Positions 7,145 through 16,076 of a stretch of 58,480 nt of DNA are shown here, piece after piece (the first letter of the stretch is position 1; every line of letters begins with the position of its first letter). Source of the DNA: an uncultured Robinsoniella sp. (GTDB taxonomy: Bacteria > Bacillota > Clostridia > Lachnospirales > Lachnospiraceae); the NCBI GenBank assembly GCA_900539655.1, contig UQCR01000031.1, forward strand, positions 1 to 58,480. Direction: 5' to 3'. The translations under genes were made by a program, and so were the position numbers. The notes under the pieces were generated by a model. That model had not been told where the DNA came from. It searched no databases and saw only the letters and a list, made by a program, of their open reading frames with translations.

Positions 7145-9265
7145 TCAGCTTTCAATCGATTCCGCCGGTATAAATACACGGTCTTTCACTACGTCTTCCG
7201 GTTTTGCCGCTCTTTCCACTGCTTCTTCACAGAAATATTCCTGGGAATTCATCTTGATCTTGCCTCTTCTGTCCACTTTTTCATAGCTTCCATCGGGTTG
7301 TAAAATATGTGCCTTTACATTATCCTCCAGCTGAATCTGCAGAATGTGGATCACTTCCATCTTCAGGTGCTCACTTTCTACCGGAAAAAGGATTTCCACC
7401 CGTTTATCCAGGTTACGGGGCATCCAGTCCGCACTTCCCATATATACTTCTTTGCTTCCATTGTGATAAAAATAGAAGATACGACTATGCTCCAAAAAGT
7501 TTCCTACAATAGAACGGACTGTAATATTCTCACTCACGCCCGGGATGCCTACCTTCAGACAGCAGATTCCACGGATAATCAGATCCACCTTCACACCAGC
7601 AGCCGATGCTTCATAAAGCGCCGCAATAATATCTTTATCACATAATGAATTCATTTTAGCTATGATATGTGCCGGTTTCCCTTCCAGGGCATTTCTGGCC
7701 TCCCGCCTGATCAGTTTTAAGAAACGGTTTCGCAGCCAGATCGGTGCCACCGCCAGCTTGTTCCAGCTCTTTGGCTCGGAATAACCGGAAAGCATGTTGA
7801 ATACAGCTGTGGCATCTTCTCCAATAGGTTCTGAACAGGTCAAAAGGCCGCAGTCCGTATAGAGTTTTGCCGTAGCATCATTATAATTGCCGGTACCAAG
7901 ATGGACATAGCGGCGTATCCCGTCCTCTTCCCTGCGGACAACCAGGGTTATTTTGCTGTGGGTCTTTAATCCAACCAGGCCATAGATTACATGGCACCCT
8001 GCTTTCTCCAGCATTTTCGCCCAGACAATATTGTTTTCTTCATCAAAACGGGCTTTTAATTCTACCAGTACCGATACCTGTTTGCCGTTTTCAGCAGCCT
8101 GGGCAAGCGCAGCGATGATCGGTGAATTTCCGCTCACCCGGTACAGGGTTTGCTTAATCGCCAGAACATCAGGATCTTTTGCTGCCTGTTTTACAAAGTC
8201 TACTACCGGATTAAAGGTCATAAACGGATGATGCAGCAGTATATCTCCATTGCGGATCTGTGTAAATATATCCTCGTCTCCCATCATGTCCGGAACAGGC
8301 TGTGGATGGTACGATTCATATTTTAAATGGTCAAAACCGTCCAGGCCGTACATTTTCATCAGGAAGGTCAGATCCAGAGGCCCGTTGATAGAAAATATCT
8401 CTTCTTCCTTTATGCCAAATTCTTTCTTTAACACTTTCAGGAGATGTTTATCCATCTTATCTTCGATCTCCAGGCGGATCACCTCACCCCACTGACGTTT
8501 TTTCAGCTGACGCTGTATTTCTTTTAAAAGGTCCGCAGCTTCGTCCTCATCTATGGTTAAATCAGCATTTCTCATAATTCTGTAGGGATGGGCACAGATT
8601 ACATTGTAATTTAAAAACAGTTTCTGGATATTACGCTCAATGACTTCTTCCAGAAGAATTACCCTCTTTTCTCCCTTCTTTCCTTCGGGAAGGCGGATGA
8701 TTCTGGGCAATACGGAAGGAACCTGAACCGTGGCAAATTCAGTTTCTCCCTTTTTGGAAATCAGCGCTCCGATATTCAGGGATTTATTACGTATCAGTGG
8801 AAAGGGCCTGGATGAATCCATTGCCATTGGAGTCAGTACCGGATATACATTTTCTTCAAAATACTGGTCCACAAATGCTCCCTGTTCCTTACTCAAATCT
8901 TCATGGCAGACCACTACTTCCAGTCCCTGCTGCTTTAAAGCCGGCAAAAGTGAACGGTTATAGGTGGAATACTGCAGATTAACCAGCTCATGTACTTCTT
9001 TTAAAATCATGTCAATCTGCTCTATGGCTGTTAAGCCCGCAATATCCTTTTTGGTATAACCTGCATGCACCATATCCTTTAAGGACGCCACACGTATCAT
9101 AAAAAATTCATCCAGATTAGATGCTGTTATACTTAAAAATTTTAACCGTTCGAATAACGGAAGGGATTTATCCCTGGCTTCGCTCAGGACTCTGTCATTA
9201 AATCCTACCCAGCTGGATTCCCGGTTGGTATAAAATTCAGGTTTTGTAAAATCGATTTGTTCCAT
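7145..9265 (-). CDS. ppk1: Polyphosphate kinase 1
   Basis: A 706-residue PPK1, which reversibly polymerises the gamma-phosphate of ATP into polyphosphate. The N-terminal domain begins with FYTNRESSWVGFNDRVL and LSITASNLDEFFMIRV, both family signatures. The phospho-accepting His is in KTHSKI (His436), with the second conserved His in HLGTGNYND (His455), corresponding to the two histidines of the E. coli enzyme. The C-terminal PLD-like domain includes CDKDIIAALYEA. Length is normal. The start ATG has GGGAGG seven bases away. It lies 15 bases after ppx, so synthesis and degradation of polyphosphate are encoded together at the end of the folate/pheA run. Confidence 0.96.
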   Translation of the reverse strand: MEQIDFTKPEFYTNRESSWVGFNDRVLSEARDKSLPLFERLKFLSITASNLDEFFMIRVASLKDMVHAGYTKKDIAGLTAIEQIDMILKEVHELVNLQYSTYNRSLLPALKQQGLEVVVCHEDLSKEQGAFVDQYFEENVYPVLTPMAMDSSRPFPLIRNKSLNIGALISKKGETEFATVQVPSVLPRIIRLPEGKKGEKRVILLEEVIERNIQKLFLNYNVICAHPYRIMRNADLTIDEDEAADLLKEIQRQLKKRQWGEVIRLEIEDKMDKHLLKVLKKEFGIKEEEIFSINGPLDLTFLMKMYGLDGFDHLKYESYHPQPVPDMMGDEDIFTQIRNGDILLHHPFMTFNPVVDFVKQAAKDPDVLAIKQTLYRVSGNSPIIAALAQAAENGKQVSVLVELKARFDEENNIVWAKMLEKAGCHVIYGLVGLKTHSKITLVVRREEDGIRRYVHLGTGNYNDATAKLYTDCGLLTCSEPIGEDATAVFNMLSGYSEPKSWNKLAVAPIWLRNRFLKLIRREARNALEGKPAHIIAKMNSLCDKDIIAALYEASAAGVKVDLIIRGICCLKVGIPGVSENITVRSIVGNFLEHSRIFYFYHNGSKEVYMGSADWMPRNLDKRVEILFPVESEHLKMEVIHILQIQLEDNVKAHILQPDGSYEKVDRRGKIKMNSQEYFCEEAVERAAKPEDVVKDRVFIPAESIES

Positions 9266-9280
9266 CTGTCTCCCTCCCTG

Positions 9281-10804
9281 TTACATTAATTTTTTCTGTT
9301 TAATCACTGGACGGATGCTGAATACTTCTTCGAAGAAATCTGCTTTTTCCCTAAACAGTCCTTTTTCCAATGTGATGTCTTCCTGGGTTTCTGCAATAAT
9401 CAACAGTTCATTTTCCCTAAATGAAAGCCTGACATCCTTGAACTTTTGCTTATGGCTGCGGTCAAGGGCATTCGTCACTCGAAGAATAGCCGTTAACTTG
9501 GCAATCTTCAGATACTCATCTTTGCTGATCTCCGTAATCCGTCCTTCTGTCACATCATAATAAGAAAAATCCATAGTATTATATTTTACTACATTAGCGA
9601 TGATTTCCCGCTCTACATGGGACAGGCCGATAATCTCTGTCGCCATAACAATGCTGTAAGAACACTCCGCAACGTTAGACAGACTGATATATTTTCCGCA
9701 TCCATGAAGTATCACTGCAATGCGAAGGAGCAGCCGGTCCCTGGCATTCATGCCGTGAACTTTTTTTAACTTGTCAAATATGGGTATTGCCAGGTCTTCC
9801 AGGGCTTTAATGTGCCCTTTGTTACACTGGTAGCGTTTTGAAATATTTCTGGCTGCCGCAATAATATCGTTGTCAAAGTTGTGAAGTGACTTGATTATTT
9901 TATTCTTCTGTGCAAATTCATATGCCATGCCGTCACACAGAGAAACACCGGGTACCCAGATTGCCTCAGCTTCCATTTCTTCTAACAGACGCTTATAAAT
10001 GATAACCGACGGGATGATTAGAGAAGCACTTTCATATGGAATTTCATATGCTTCAGCGATATCCTCCGGAGATTTACAGATCACAGTGTCATAAAGGTCT
10101 AAAAATTCTTCTTTTGTCAAAAAGGATTTTTTGGTAAGATCCAGAATATAGTCTCCGATAAGGATAACATTCTGGATCTCTCTTTCTTTCAGATATAACT
10201 TTTTGAATCCCAGTACTTCATTGTTAATTAATTCTTCAATGAGAACCTCCATATGGGGTGTCTGATTCTCCATATCGGACAGACGTTCCCTGATTCTCAT
10301 ATTGCCAAGACGGATGTTCTGTGTGGTTACCAGGCTGTCCTTATCAAACAGGGAAATCTGCATGCTGCCGCCCCCAACATCCAGGATGGCAGTCCCCTTT
10401 TGGATGATATTTGCAAATTCAGCTTCCCTGGATGCGATGGATTTATAATCCAGAAACCGCTCTTCTGAATTTCCCAGTACTTCAATTTTAATGCCGGTTC
10501 GTTTTTCGATATAATCCAGCATAATTAATTTATTCTTTGTTTCCCTGACTGCACTGGTGGCACAGGCACGAAAAGCGTCTACGCGGTATCCTTTCATGAT
10601 CACAAGGAAATCCTGCAGAACACTGCAGAGTTCTTCCACCAGTTCCACACTGATCTTCCCGGTCCGGTAGGCGTCCTTCCCCAATTCCATCCGGTGGCGT
10701 ATGCAGTCAATTTCACGCATTCCCCGTCTGGATGAAAGTTCAAAAATCTTCATTTCTATTTCATAAGATCCCACATCAATTGCAGCATATGTTGCCATTG
10801 TCAT
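9281..10804 (-). CDS. ppx: Ppx/GppA-family exopolyphosphatase
   Basis: A 507-residue ASKHA-fold phosphatase. The N-terminal phosphate-1 loop AAIDVGS (about residues 6-12), the RACATSAVRETKN segment and DVGGGSMQ mark the Ppx/GppA catalytic core. Beyond residue about 310 there is an HD-like helical domain with ILHGCGKY, as in the longer members. It should hydrolyse terminal phosphates of polyphosphate and/or pppGpp; the sequence alone does not decide. The start ATG at 10804 has AGGGGG seven bases before it. It is immediately upstream of ppk1 and 25 bases after the DUF815 ATPase, within a long operon. Confidence 0.93.
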   Translation of the reverse strand: MTMATYAAIDVGSYEIEMKIFELSSRRGMREIDCIRHRMELGKDAYRTGKISVELVEELCSVLQDFLVIMKGYRVDAFRACATSAVRETKNKLIMLDYIEKRTGIKIEVLGNSEERFLDYKSIASREAEFANIIQKGTAILDVGGGSMQISLFDKDSLVTTQNIRLGNMRIRERLSDMENQTPHMEVLIEELINNEVLGFKKLYLKEREIQNVILIGDYILDLTKKSFLTKEEFLDLYDTVICKSPEDIAEAYEIPYESASLIIPSVIIYKRLLEEMEAEAIWVPGVSLCDGMAYEFAQKNKIIKSLHNFDNDIIAAARNISKRYQCNKGHIKALEDLAIPIFDKLKKVHGMNARDRLLLRIAVILHGCGKYISLSNVAECSYSIVMATEIIGLSHVEREIIANVVKYNTMDFSYYDVTEGRITEISKDEYLKIAKLTAILRVTNALDRSHKQKFKDVRLSFRENELLIIAETQEDITLEKGLFREKADFFEEVFSIRPVIKQKKLM

Positions 10805-10829
10805 TAAATCACCCCCTAATAGTTTGTGT

Positions 10830-12128
10830 TTAATCCTGTATCTGACCTAATAAATAATCGATAAACTGCTGTGCTGTACGGCCTGACAGGCCTCCGTGCT
10901 GCAATTCCCATTTGTTTGCCTCCAGCAGCAGATCCTCTTCCTGCATATTTATATGATAACGTTCTGCCAGTGTACGGACGATCTTCTGGAATTCTTTTTT
11001 ATCCGGAGCACAGAAGAAAATCTTAACCCCGAAACGGTATACTAAGGACAGCTTCTCCTGTACTGTATCGGATGAATGCAGGTCATCCCTTCTGCCCTCT
11101 TTATCGCTGAATTGTTCACGAACCAGATGTCTGCGGTTTGAGGTAGCATAAATCAAGATATTATCCGGCTTCTTCTCAAGGCCTCCCTCGATGACGGCCT
11201 TCAGATACTTATACTCAATCTCAAACTCTTCAAAAGATAAATCATCCATATATATGATGAACTTGTAATTTCGATTCTTGATCTGGGCAATCACTTCATT
11301 TAAATCCTGGAACTGGTGTTTATATATTTCAATAATGCGGAGCCCCTGGTCATAATACTGGTTTAATATACCTTTGATGCTGGAAGATTTTCCGGTTCCG
11401 GCATCTCCGAATAACAGGCAGTTATTTGCTTTTTTGCCCTGGACAAATGCCTCGGTATTGTCAATGAGCTTTTTCTTGGCAATTTCATAGCCCACCAGAT
11501 CATCCAGATGAACATGGGCAATATTGGTAATGGGTACAATATGTACTCCGTCATCTTCATGTGCTACGCGAAAAGCTTTATGAAGTCCCAGCTTTCCCAC
11601 ACCAAAGTCCTTGTAAAACGTTGTCATATCTTCCATGAATTCATCAATGCTTTTGGCATTTCCAAGTTTCACGCTCAGATCGCAGATACGGTCACGAATT
11701 CTTTTGTTGAACATTTTGCTGTTTTCATTTATATTCTGGTAATTACTGATAAAACCAAAGCAGTTCACCTGAAGATATTCTTCCACAGGACCAAAATCAT
11801 AATCAAACAATTCTTTAATGATTTCAAAATCATGACGTACTAAGGCATTGATGCTGCCTTCCACCGGACCTACAATTTCACAGGCAGTGCTAAAGGTATT
11901 TTCATTATTTACAAGGAGAAACGTGAGATAATTGTGCCACAGATTTTTTGAAAACCCATAGCTGCCCGCCAATTCTACCAGACCGTGTATGCAGTCATAA
12001 AATAACGCACGGATATCCTCCACATTATAGTATTCATTATGAAAATGCTCCATAATCCAGGTCATATCCTCCAGTACCTGTCCCTGTTCAAAATTTCTGT
12101 ATACAATTAATTCATTTACTCCTGCCAT
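10830..12128 (-). CDS. DUF815-family AAA+ ATPase
   Basis: A 432-residue P-loop ATPase. Walker A is GDAGTGKS (residues 241-248), Walker B is IIYMDDLSFE (291-300), and IYATSNRRHLVREQFSD downstream resembles sensor 1. The N-terminal 200 residues are helical and specific to the family; the C-terminal lid ends LSGRTAQQFIDYLL. DUF815 proteins are widespread but their function is not established, so I assign none. It sits between pheA and ppx with short spacers, so is probably co-transcribed; the neighbours do not suggest a shared role. The start ATG at 12128 has AAGGCAG-type sequence only. Confidence 0.88.
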   Translation of the reverse strand: MAGVNELIVYRNFEQGQVLEDMTWIMEHFHNEYYNVEDIRALFYDCIHGLVELAGSYGFSKNLWHNYLTFLLVNNENTFSTACEIVGPVEGSINALVRHDFEIIKELFDYDFGPVEEYLQVNCFGFISNYQNINENSKMFNKRIRDRICDLSVKLGNAKSIDEFMEDMTTFYKDFGVGKLGLHKAFRVAHEDDGVHIVPITNIAHVHLDDLVGYEIAKKKLIDNTEAFVQGKKANNCLLFGDAGTGKSSSIKGILNQYYDQGLRIIEIYKHQFQDLNEVIAQIKNRNYKFIIYMDDLSFEEFEIEYKYLKAVIEGGLEKKPDNILIYATSNRRHLVREQFSDKEGRRDDLHSSDTVQEKLSLVYRFGVKIFFCAPDKKEFQKIVRTLAERYHINMQEEDLLLEANKWELQHGGLSGRTAQQFIDYLLGQIQD

Positions 12129-12143
12129 TTTAACTGCCTTTCT

Positions 12144-13274
12144 CTAATAATTTCCTAATATCTTCATATTGATTGCTTCTTCACGTATTCCCCGCAGTGC
12201 ATTTTTTACTGCACTGTCACTGAGATTCCCTTCAAAATCAATAAAGAACCGGTATTCCCAGTTTCTGCCCGGAATGGGCCTGGATTCAATTTTACTCATG
12301 TTCAGGTTATTGTATATAAAATGAGAAAGCATATTATACAACGAGCCGCTCTTATGAGGTACTTCGAAACAAATACTGACTTTATCCGCATCCTTTTTGA
12401 AGATTCTCTGGTTTGTAGCAATGATAAATCTGGTGGAGTTAACTTCGTTATAGCATACCTGAACGCCCATATCCTGTAATTCAAAATATTCAGCGGCGAA
12501 GGCACTGGCTATAGCTGCCTGGGTTTTGTCCTGGTCATCTGAAACTTTTTTAGCTGCCACCGCCGTATTATCCAGCGGTACCTGTTTCCAGTCTCTGTGC
12601 TGATCTAAGAACTGTTTGCACTGCATAAGCCCCTGGGGATGGGAATAAACGGTTTTTACCTCATCCAGTTTTGTACCCGGAACAGTCAGAAGCTTGTGTT
12701 CGCAGCGGATTACCTGCTCCGCCACAATGTAATTTTCGAAATCAACCAGCAGATCGTACATATCATTAACGATTCCCGCTGTAGAATTCTCAATGGGAAG
12801 AACCGCATAGTCCGCAGACCCTTCTGCAATTGCTTCCATGGCGTCTTTCCAGGTCTCCACATGAAATGAGTTTACTTTATCCCCGAAATATTCCTTCATG
12901 GCGGCATGGGAATAAGCACCTTCCACCCCCTGGAATACAACTCTGATATTATCTTTTTGGATTTCTTCCACTTCTATAAACGGCAGCCTTCCCACCGCAC
13001 CTTTTTGTGCCAGAAGCTGGTACTGCAGTTTTCGGCTCATTGCCATGATCTGCTGGAACAACTCTTCCACGCCATGTTTATTAAAATCATTATGGGTCAT
13101 TTGGGTAACTGCTTCAATTTTGGATGCTTCCCTTGCTTTGTCAAATACTTTTTTACCGGTATCAATTTTGTATTCCGCAACCTGGCTGCTGATGCTCATC
13201 CTTTTTTCAAACAATGCAACCATTTCCTTGTCAATGCGGTCAATTTCATCTCTTAATTCTGTTAAATCAGCCAT
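12144..13274 (-). CDS. pheA: Bifunctional chorismate mutase/prephenate dehydratase (P-protein)
   Basis: A 376-residue three-domain enzyme for phenylalanine synthesis. Residues 1-90 are an AroQ chorismate mutase (LRDEIDRIDKEMVALFEKRM); residues 110-290 are prephenate dehydratase, with VVFQGVEGAYSHAA at the start and the catalytic NSTRFIIA (TRF motif) near residue 280; residues 296-374 are an ACT domain with ESRPIPGRNWEYRFF, implying feedback inhibition by phenylalanine. Both catalytic domains look intact. The start overlaps the end of folBK by eight bases, so translation is coupled. Chorismate links this gene with the folate genes upstream, since p-aminobenzoate also comes from chorismate. Confidence 0.95.
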   Translation of the reverse strand: MADLTELRDEIDRIDKEMVALFEKRMSISSQVAEYKIDTGKKVFDKAREASKIEAVTQMTHNDFNKHGVEELFQQIMAMSRKLQYQLLAQKGAVGRLPFIEVEEIQKDNIRVVFQGVEGAYSHAAMKEYFGDKVNSFHVETWKDAMEAIAEGSADYAVLPIENSTAGIVNDMYDLLVDFENYIVAEQVIRCEHKLLTVPGTKLDEVKTVYSHPQGLMQCKQFLDQHRDWKQVPLDNTAVAAKKVSDDQDKTQAAIASAFAAEYFELQDMGVQVCYNEVNSTRFIIATNQRIFKKDADKVSICFEVPHKSGSLYNMLSHFIYNNLNMSKIESRPIPGRNWEYRFFIDFEGNLSDSAVKNALRGIREEAINMKILGNY

Positions 13275-14082
13275 TTAATTCTCCCTTTAACTGTTCCATT
13301 GTTTTCTTTAGCAGCGGATGTCTCTTATATGGTGCAATCTGAACCATAGGCTCCAATACAAAGTCTCTTAAATGCATTTCAATATGAGGAATGTGCAGAT
13401 CTTCCGTATCCAGAATGATATCATCATACAGAAGGATATCCAGATCCAGGGTTCTGGGCCCCCAGCGGACTACCCGCTCCCTGCCAGCCTCTAATTCAAT
13501 TTCGTGAAGCTTTTCCAGCAATTCCTGCGGTGTAAAAAGAGTTTTGAGCTTTAATGCCCCATTCAAAAATTCATCCTGTTCCACTCCGCCATAAGGGGCA
13601 GTGGTTATCAGTTCCGATACTTTTTCTACCTGGCAGCCATAGAGCTCATCCAGAGATTTTACGGCTCCCTGCAAATAGGAACTCTTGTCTCCCATATTGG
13701 ATCCAATGGCAATATAAGCCGTGTGCCACCCTCTCGTTATTTCCACCGCAACGGTATCTAAAGGAAGCCCAACCGGTGCCCAGGGCTTCTTAATCTCCAG
13801 CTTTACCTTTTTTAAATTGGCTACCTCAATCAATAATTCCATTGCCAGTTTTTCTGCAACTGTTTCAATGAGTTTAAAAGTATGATTCTGCATAAACTCT
13901 GTAATAAAATGGCTCACATCCCCATAATGGATAGACTTGGTTAAGTCATCATTCATTCCCGCTTCTCTGGTATCCGTATACAGGGTTGCTGAAACAACAA
14001 ACTTCTGCCCCAGTTTATTTTCTTCCGGAAATACTCCGTGATGGCAGTATATTTCCAGATCTTTGATTTTTATTTTATCCAT
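13267..14082 (-). CDS. folBK: Fused dihydroneopterin aldolase / HPPK
   Basis: A 271-residue fusion of two successive folate enzymes. Residues 1-117 are FolB: IYCHHGVFPEE near residue 11 and the late conserved Lys in LEIKKPWAP. Residues about 120-271 are FolK (6-hydroxymethyl-7,8-dihydropterin pyrophosphokinase): AYIAIGSNMGD at its start and RWGPRTLDLDILLYDD, the metal and substrate motif. The fusion converts dihydroneopterin to the pyrophosphate substrate of FolP, and the FolP gene lies directly upstream. The 97-base gap to folP holds no clear terminator. The stop overlaps the pheA start. Confidence 0.95.
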   Translation of the reverse strand: MDKIKIKDLEIYCHHGVFPEENKLGQKFVVSATLYTDTREAGMNDDLTKSIHYGDVSHFITEFMQNHTFKLIETVAEKLAMELLIEVANLKKVKLEIKKPWAPVGLPLDTVAVEITRGWHTAYIAIGSNMGDKSSYLQGAVKSLDELYGCQVEKVSELITTAPYGGVEQDEFLNGALKLKTLFTPQELLEKLHEIELEAGRERVVRWGPRTLDLDILLYDDIILDTEDLHIPHIEMHLRDFVLEPMVQIAPYKRHPLLKKTMEQLKGELNG

Positions 14083-14179
14083 GTATTCCTCCGCTTTTGT
14101 CTCCTGACCATTCTAAGTGCTGCATTGCCCAGTTAAATTTGATTTGCAGTGCCGGACCGTATTGAAACCTGTATTATAT

Positions 14180-14989
14180 TCAGGCGCGCCCGGTAATTGC
14201 CTCTGTCATTTTTATAATTCTTGCGTTTGCCCGGATATCATGTACCCGGACGAAAGCTGCTTTTTTCATGACTCCCATTACGGTTGTAGCAAGAGTTCCC
14301 TCCAGTCTTTCCGAGGCTGGAAGGTCCAGTGTCAGCCCGATCACTGATTTTCTGGAGGTTCCAAGAAGGATGGGATATCCCAGTTCATGCATACATTCCA
14401 GCCTGTTTATTGCCTCCAGATTATTTTCATAAGTTTTTCCAAATCCAACTCCTGGATCTAAAATAATATTCTCATCCTTAATACCGGCAGTTTTTGCTAT
14501 GGAAATTGTTTCTCTCAGATCCTGCAGCATATCATCCATAAAATTCTGATAGTCTGCCTCTTTACGGTTGTGCATCAGACAACAGGGCGCCTGATATTCT
14601 GCAATGACCCCAGCCAATTCCTTATCATATTTCAGGCCCCAGATATCATTCACCAGATCTGCACCGGCTTCTAATGCGGCTCTGGCCACACGGCTTTTAT
14701 AAGTATCAACGGATACGGGAACGTCAAAGCGGCGCTTCACAGCCCGAATCACCGGAACCACCCGTGCGATTTCTTCCTCATCAGACAGCAGGGTATATCC
14801 CGGTCTTGTGGATTCTCCTCCGATATCGATGATATCGGCACCTTCCGCTATCATTTCCTGTGCGTGCTTTAGCGCAGCATCTTCCTCATTCCATTTTCCA
14901 CCGTCGGAAAAGGAATCCGGCGTAACATTTAATATGCCCATAATATACGTATGTTTATCTGTATCAAAATTCCGATTGCCTATTCTCAT
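14180..14989 (-). CDS. folP: Dihydropteroate synthase
   Basis: A 269-residue TIM-barrel enzyme that joins p-aminobenzoate to hydroxymethyl-dihydropterin pyrophosphate; the target of sulfonamides. Signatures: MGILNVTPDSFSDGG near residue 18, DIGGESTRPG near 56, the DTYKSRVA segment, LVNDIWG, and DPGVGFGKT with the pterin-site Lys region GTSRKS. Nothing is missing. It follows the HD hydrolase gene by 38 bases and precedes folBK, so the enzymes are encoded nearly in pathway order. Confidence 0.96.
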   Translation of the reverse strand: MRIGNRNFDTDKHTYIMGILNVTPDSFSDGGKWNEEDAALKHAQEMIAEGADIIDIGGESTRPGYTLLSDEEEIARVVPVIRAVKRRFDVPVSVDTYKSRVARAALEAGADLVNDIWGLKYDKELAGVIAEYQAPCCLMHNRKEADYQNFMDDMLQDLRETISIAKTAGIKDENIILDPGVGFGKTYENNLEAINRLECMHELGYPILLGTSRKSVIGLTLDLPASERLEGTLATTVMGVMKKAAFVRVHDIRANARIIKMTEAITGRA

Positions 14990-15027
14990 CCTGTCTCAAA
15001 CCACCTTTATATTCTGTTCTGCAATAT

Positions 15028-15510
15028 CTATAATTCAATCTTTAAATTTTTCTTTTCACTGCTCCAGCTGCACTGTTGCTCGGCCTGGCACCCGTAACAG
15101 CTTCTGGACATTTTATCAGCCCGGTAAATAATCCCCGAAAGACTCTTTTCATTTTTAATTCCACAGTTTCGATGCTGGGCAATTGCATTCACAATATCCC
15201 TGCGCTCTGCCACTGTAAACCCGCACTCCTGCAAAATTGCCGGAGCTATCCTGGCACTTGCCTCCTGATGGGGCGTACCGTCTATATACTGCTCATGTCT
15301 CCCTATATCGTGTAAAAGAGCGGCTGCATAGATCCGCTCCTCTTCCATATTCAGTCCTTCTCTGAGATTAATGATATACGCAAGCCTTGCCACATCCATA
15401 AAATGTGCCATATCGTGCCTGCAGAAGATCCTGTCCGCTTCACATACGCGAATTTTACCCAGACATTCCCGGTAAGTCCTGTTCACTAAAATTTTATTTA
15501 CCCGATCCAT
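15028..15510 (-). CDS. HD-domain phosphohydrolase in the folate cluster
   Basis: A 160-residue single HD domain. HDMAHFMDV near residue 32, LLHDIGR with the HD doublet at 67-68, and a late Asp in YRADKMSR (132) complete a standard metal site. After it comes a Cys cluster, SCYGCQAEQQC (Cys138, 141, 147), not part of the common HD fold. Being between folE and folP with six- and 38-base spacers ties it to folate synthesis. No Nudix dihydroneopterin triphosphate pyrophosphatase is visible in the cluster, so this protein is a reasonable candidate for that step. This is inference; a nucleotide or RNA substrate is equally compatible with the fold. Confidence 0.82.
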   Translation of the reverse strand: MDRVNKILVNRTYRECLGKIRVCEADRIFCRHDMAHFMDVARLAYIINLREGLNMEEERIYAAALLHDIGRHEQYIDGTPHQEASARIAPAILQECGFTVAERRDIVNAIAQHRNCGIKNEKSLSGIIYRADKMSRSCYGCQAEQQCSWSSEKKNLKIEL

Positions 15511-15516
15511 CGCCGC

Positions 15517-16071
15517 TTACCTCAACATCTGATAAAACGTGTTCTGCAGCTTTTCGTTATCTTTAAAAACACCTCTGGTAACTACAGTTACCGTTTTTGA
15601 ACCTGGTTTTTTAATACCGCGCATAGTCATGCACATATGCTCAGCTTCCACCATTACCATTACGCCCTGGGGATCCAGATTGTCCATAAATGCATCTGCT
15701 ATCTGGGCAGTCAGCTGTTCCTGAAGCTGAAGGCGTTTTGCAAACACTTCTACTGTTCTTGCAATTTTACTGAGCCCTACCACGGAACCATTAGGTACAT
15801 ATGCGATATGTGCTTTTCCAAAGAATGGCAGCATATGATGTTCACAGGTAGAATAAAATGTAATGTCTTTTTCCAGTACCATTTCATTATTTTTCACATG
15901 AAAGCGTTTGCCAAGATGCTCCGCCGCGTCATCTTCCATCCCGCCTACGATCTCCGTATACATTCTTGCTATGCGGTCAGGTGTCTCTACCAGTCCTTCC
16001 CTTGTGATATCCTCACCTATTCCCTCTAAAATAAGTCTTACGCCTTCTTTGATTTTATCCTGATCTATCAT
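15517..16071 (-). CDS. folE: GTP cyclohydrolase I
   Basis: A 184-residue FolE, first committed step of folate synthesis (GTP to dihydroneopterin triphosphate). Zinc ligands are Cys76 and His79 in STCEHHMLPF and Cys147 in EHMCMTMRG; the GLSKIAR segment and RGIKKPGS, which bind substrate, are present. Length is that of the short bacterial type IA enzyme. It starts five bases after folC, and the HD hydrolase follows six bases after its stop. Confidence 0.96.
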   Translation of the reverse strand: MIDQDKIKEGVRLILEGIGEDITREGLVETPDRIARMYTEIVGGMEDDAAEHLGKRFHVKNNEMVLEKDITFYSTCEHHMLPFFGKAHIAYVPNGSVVGLSKIARTVEVFAKRLQLQEQLTAQIADAFMDNLDPQGVMVMVEAEHMCMTMRGIKKPGSKTVTVVTRGVFKDNEKLQNTFYQMLR

Positions 16072-16076
16072 TATAG

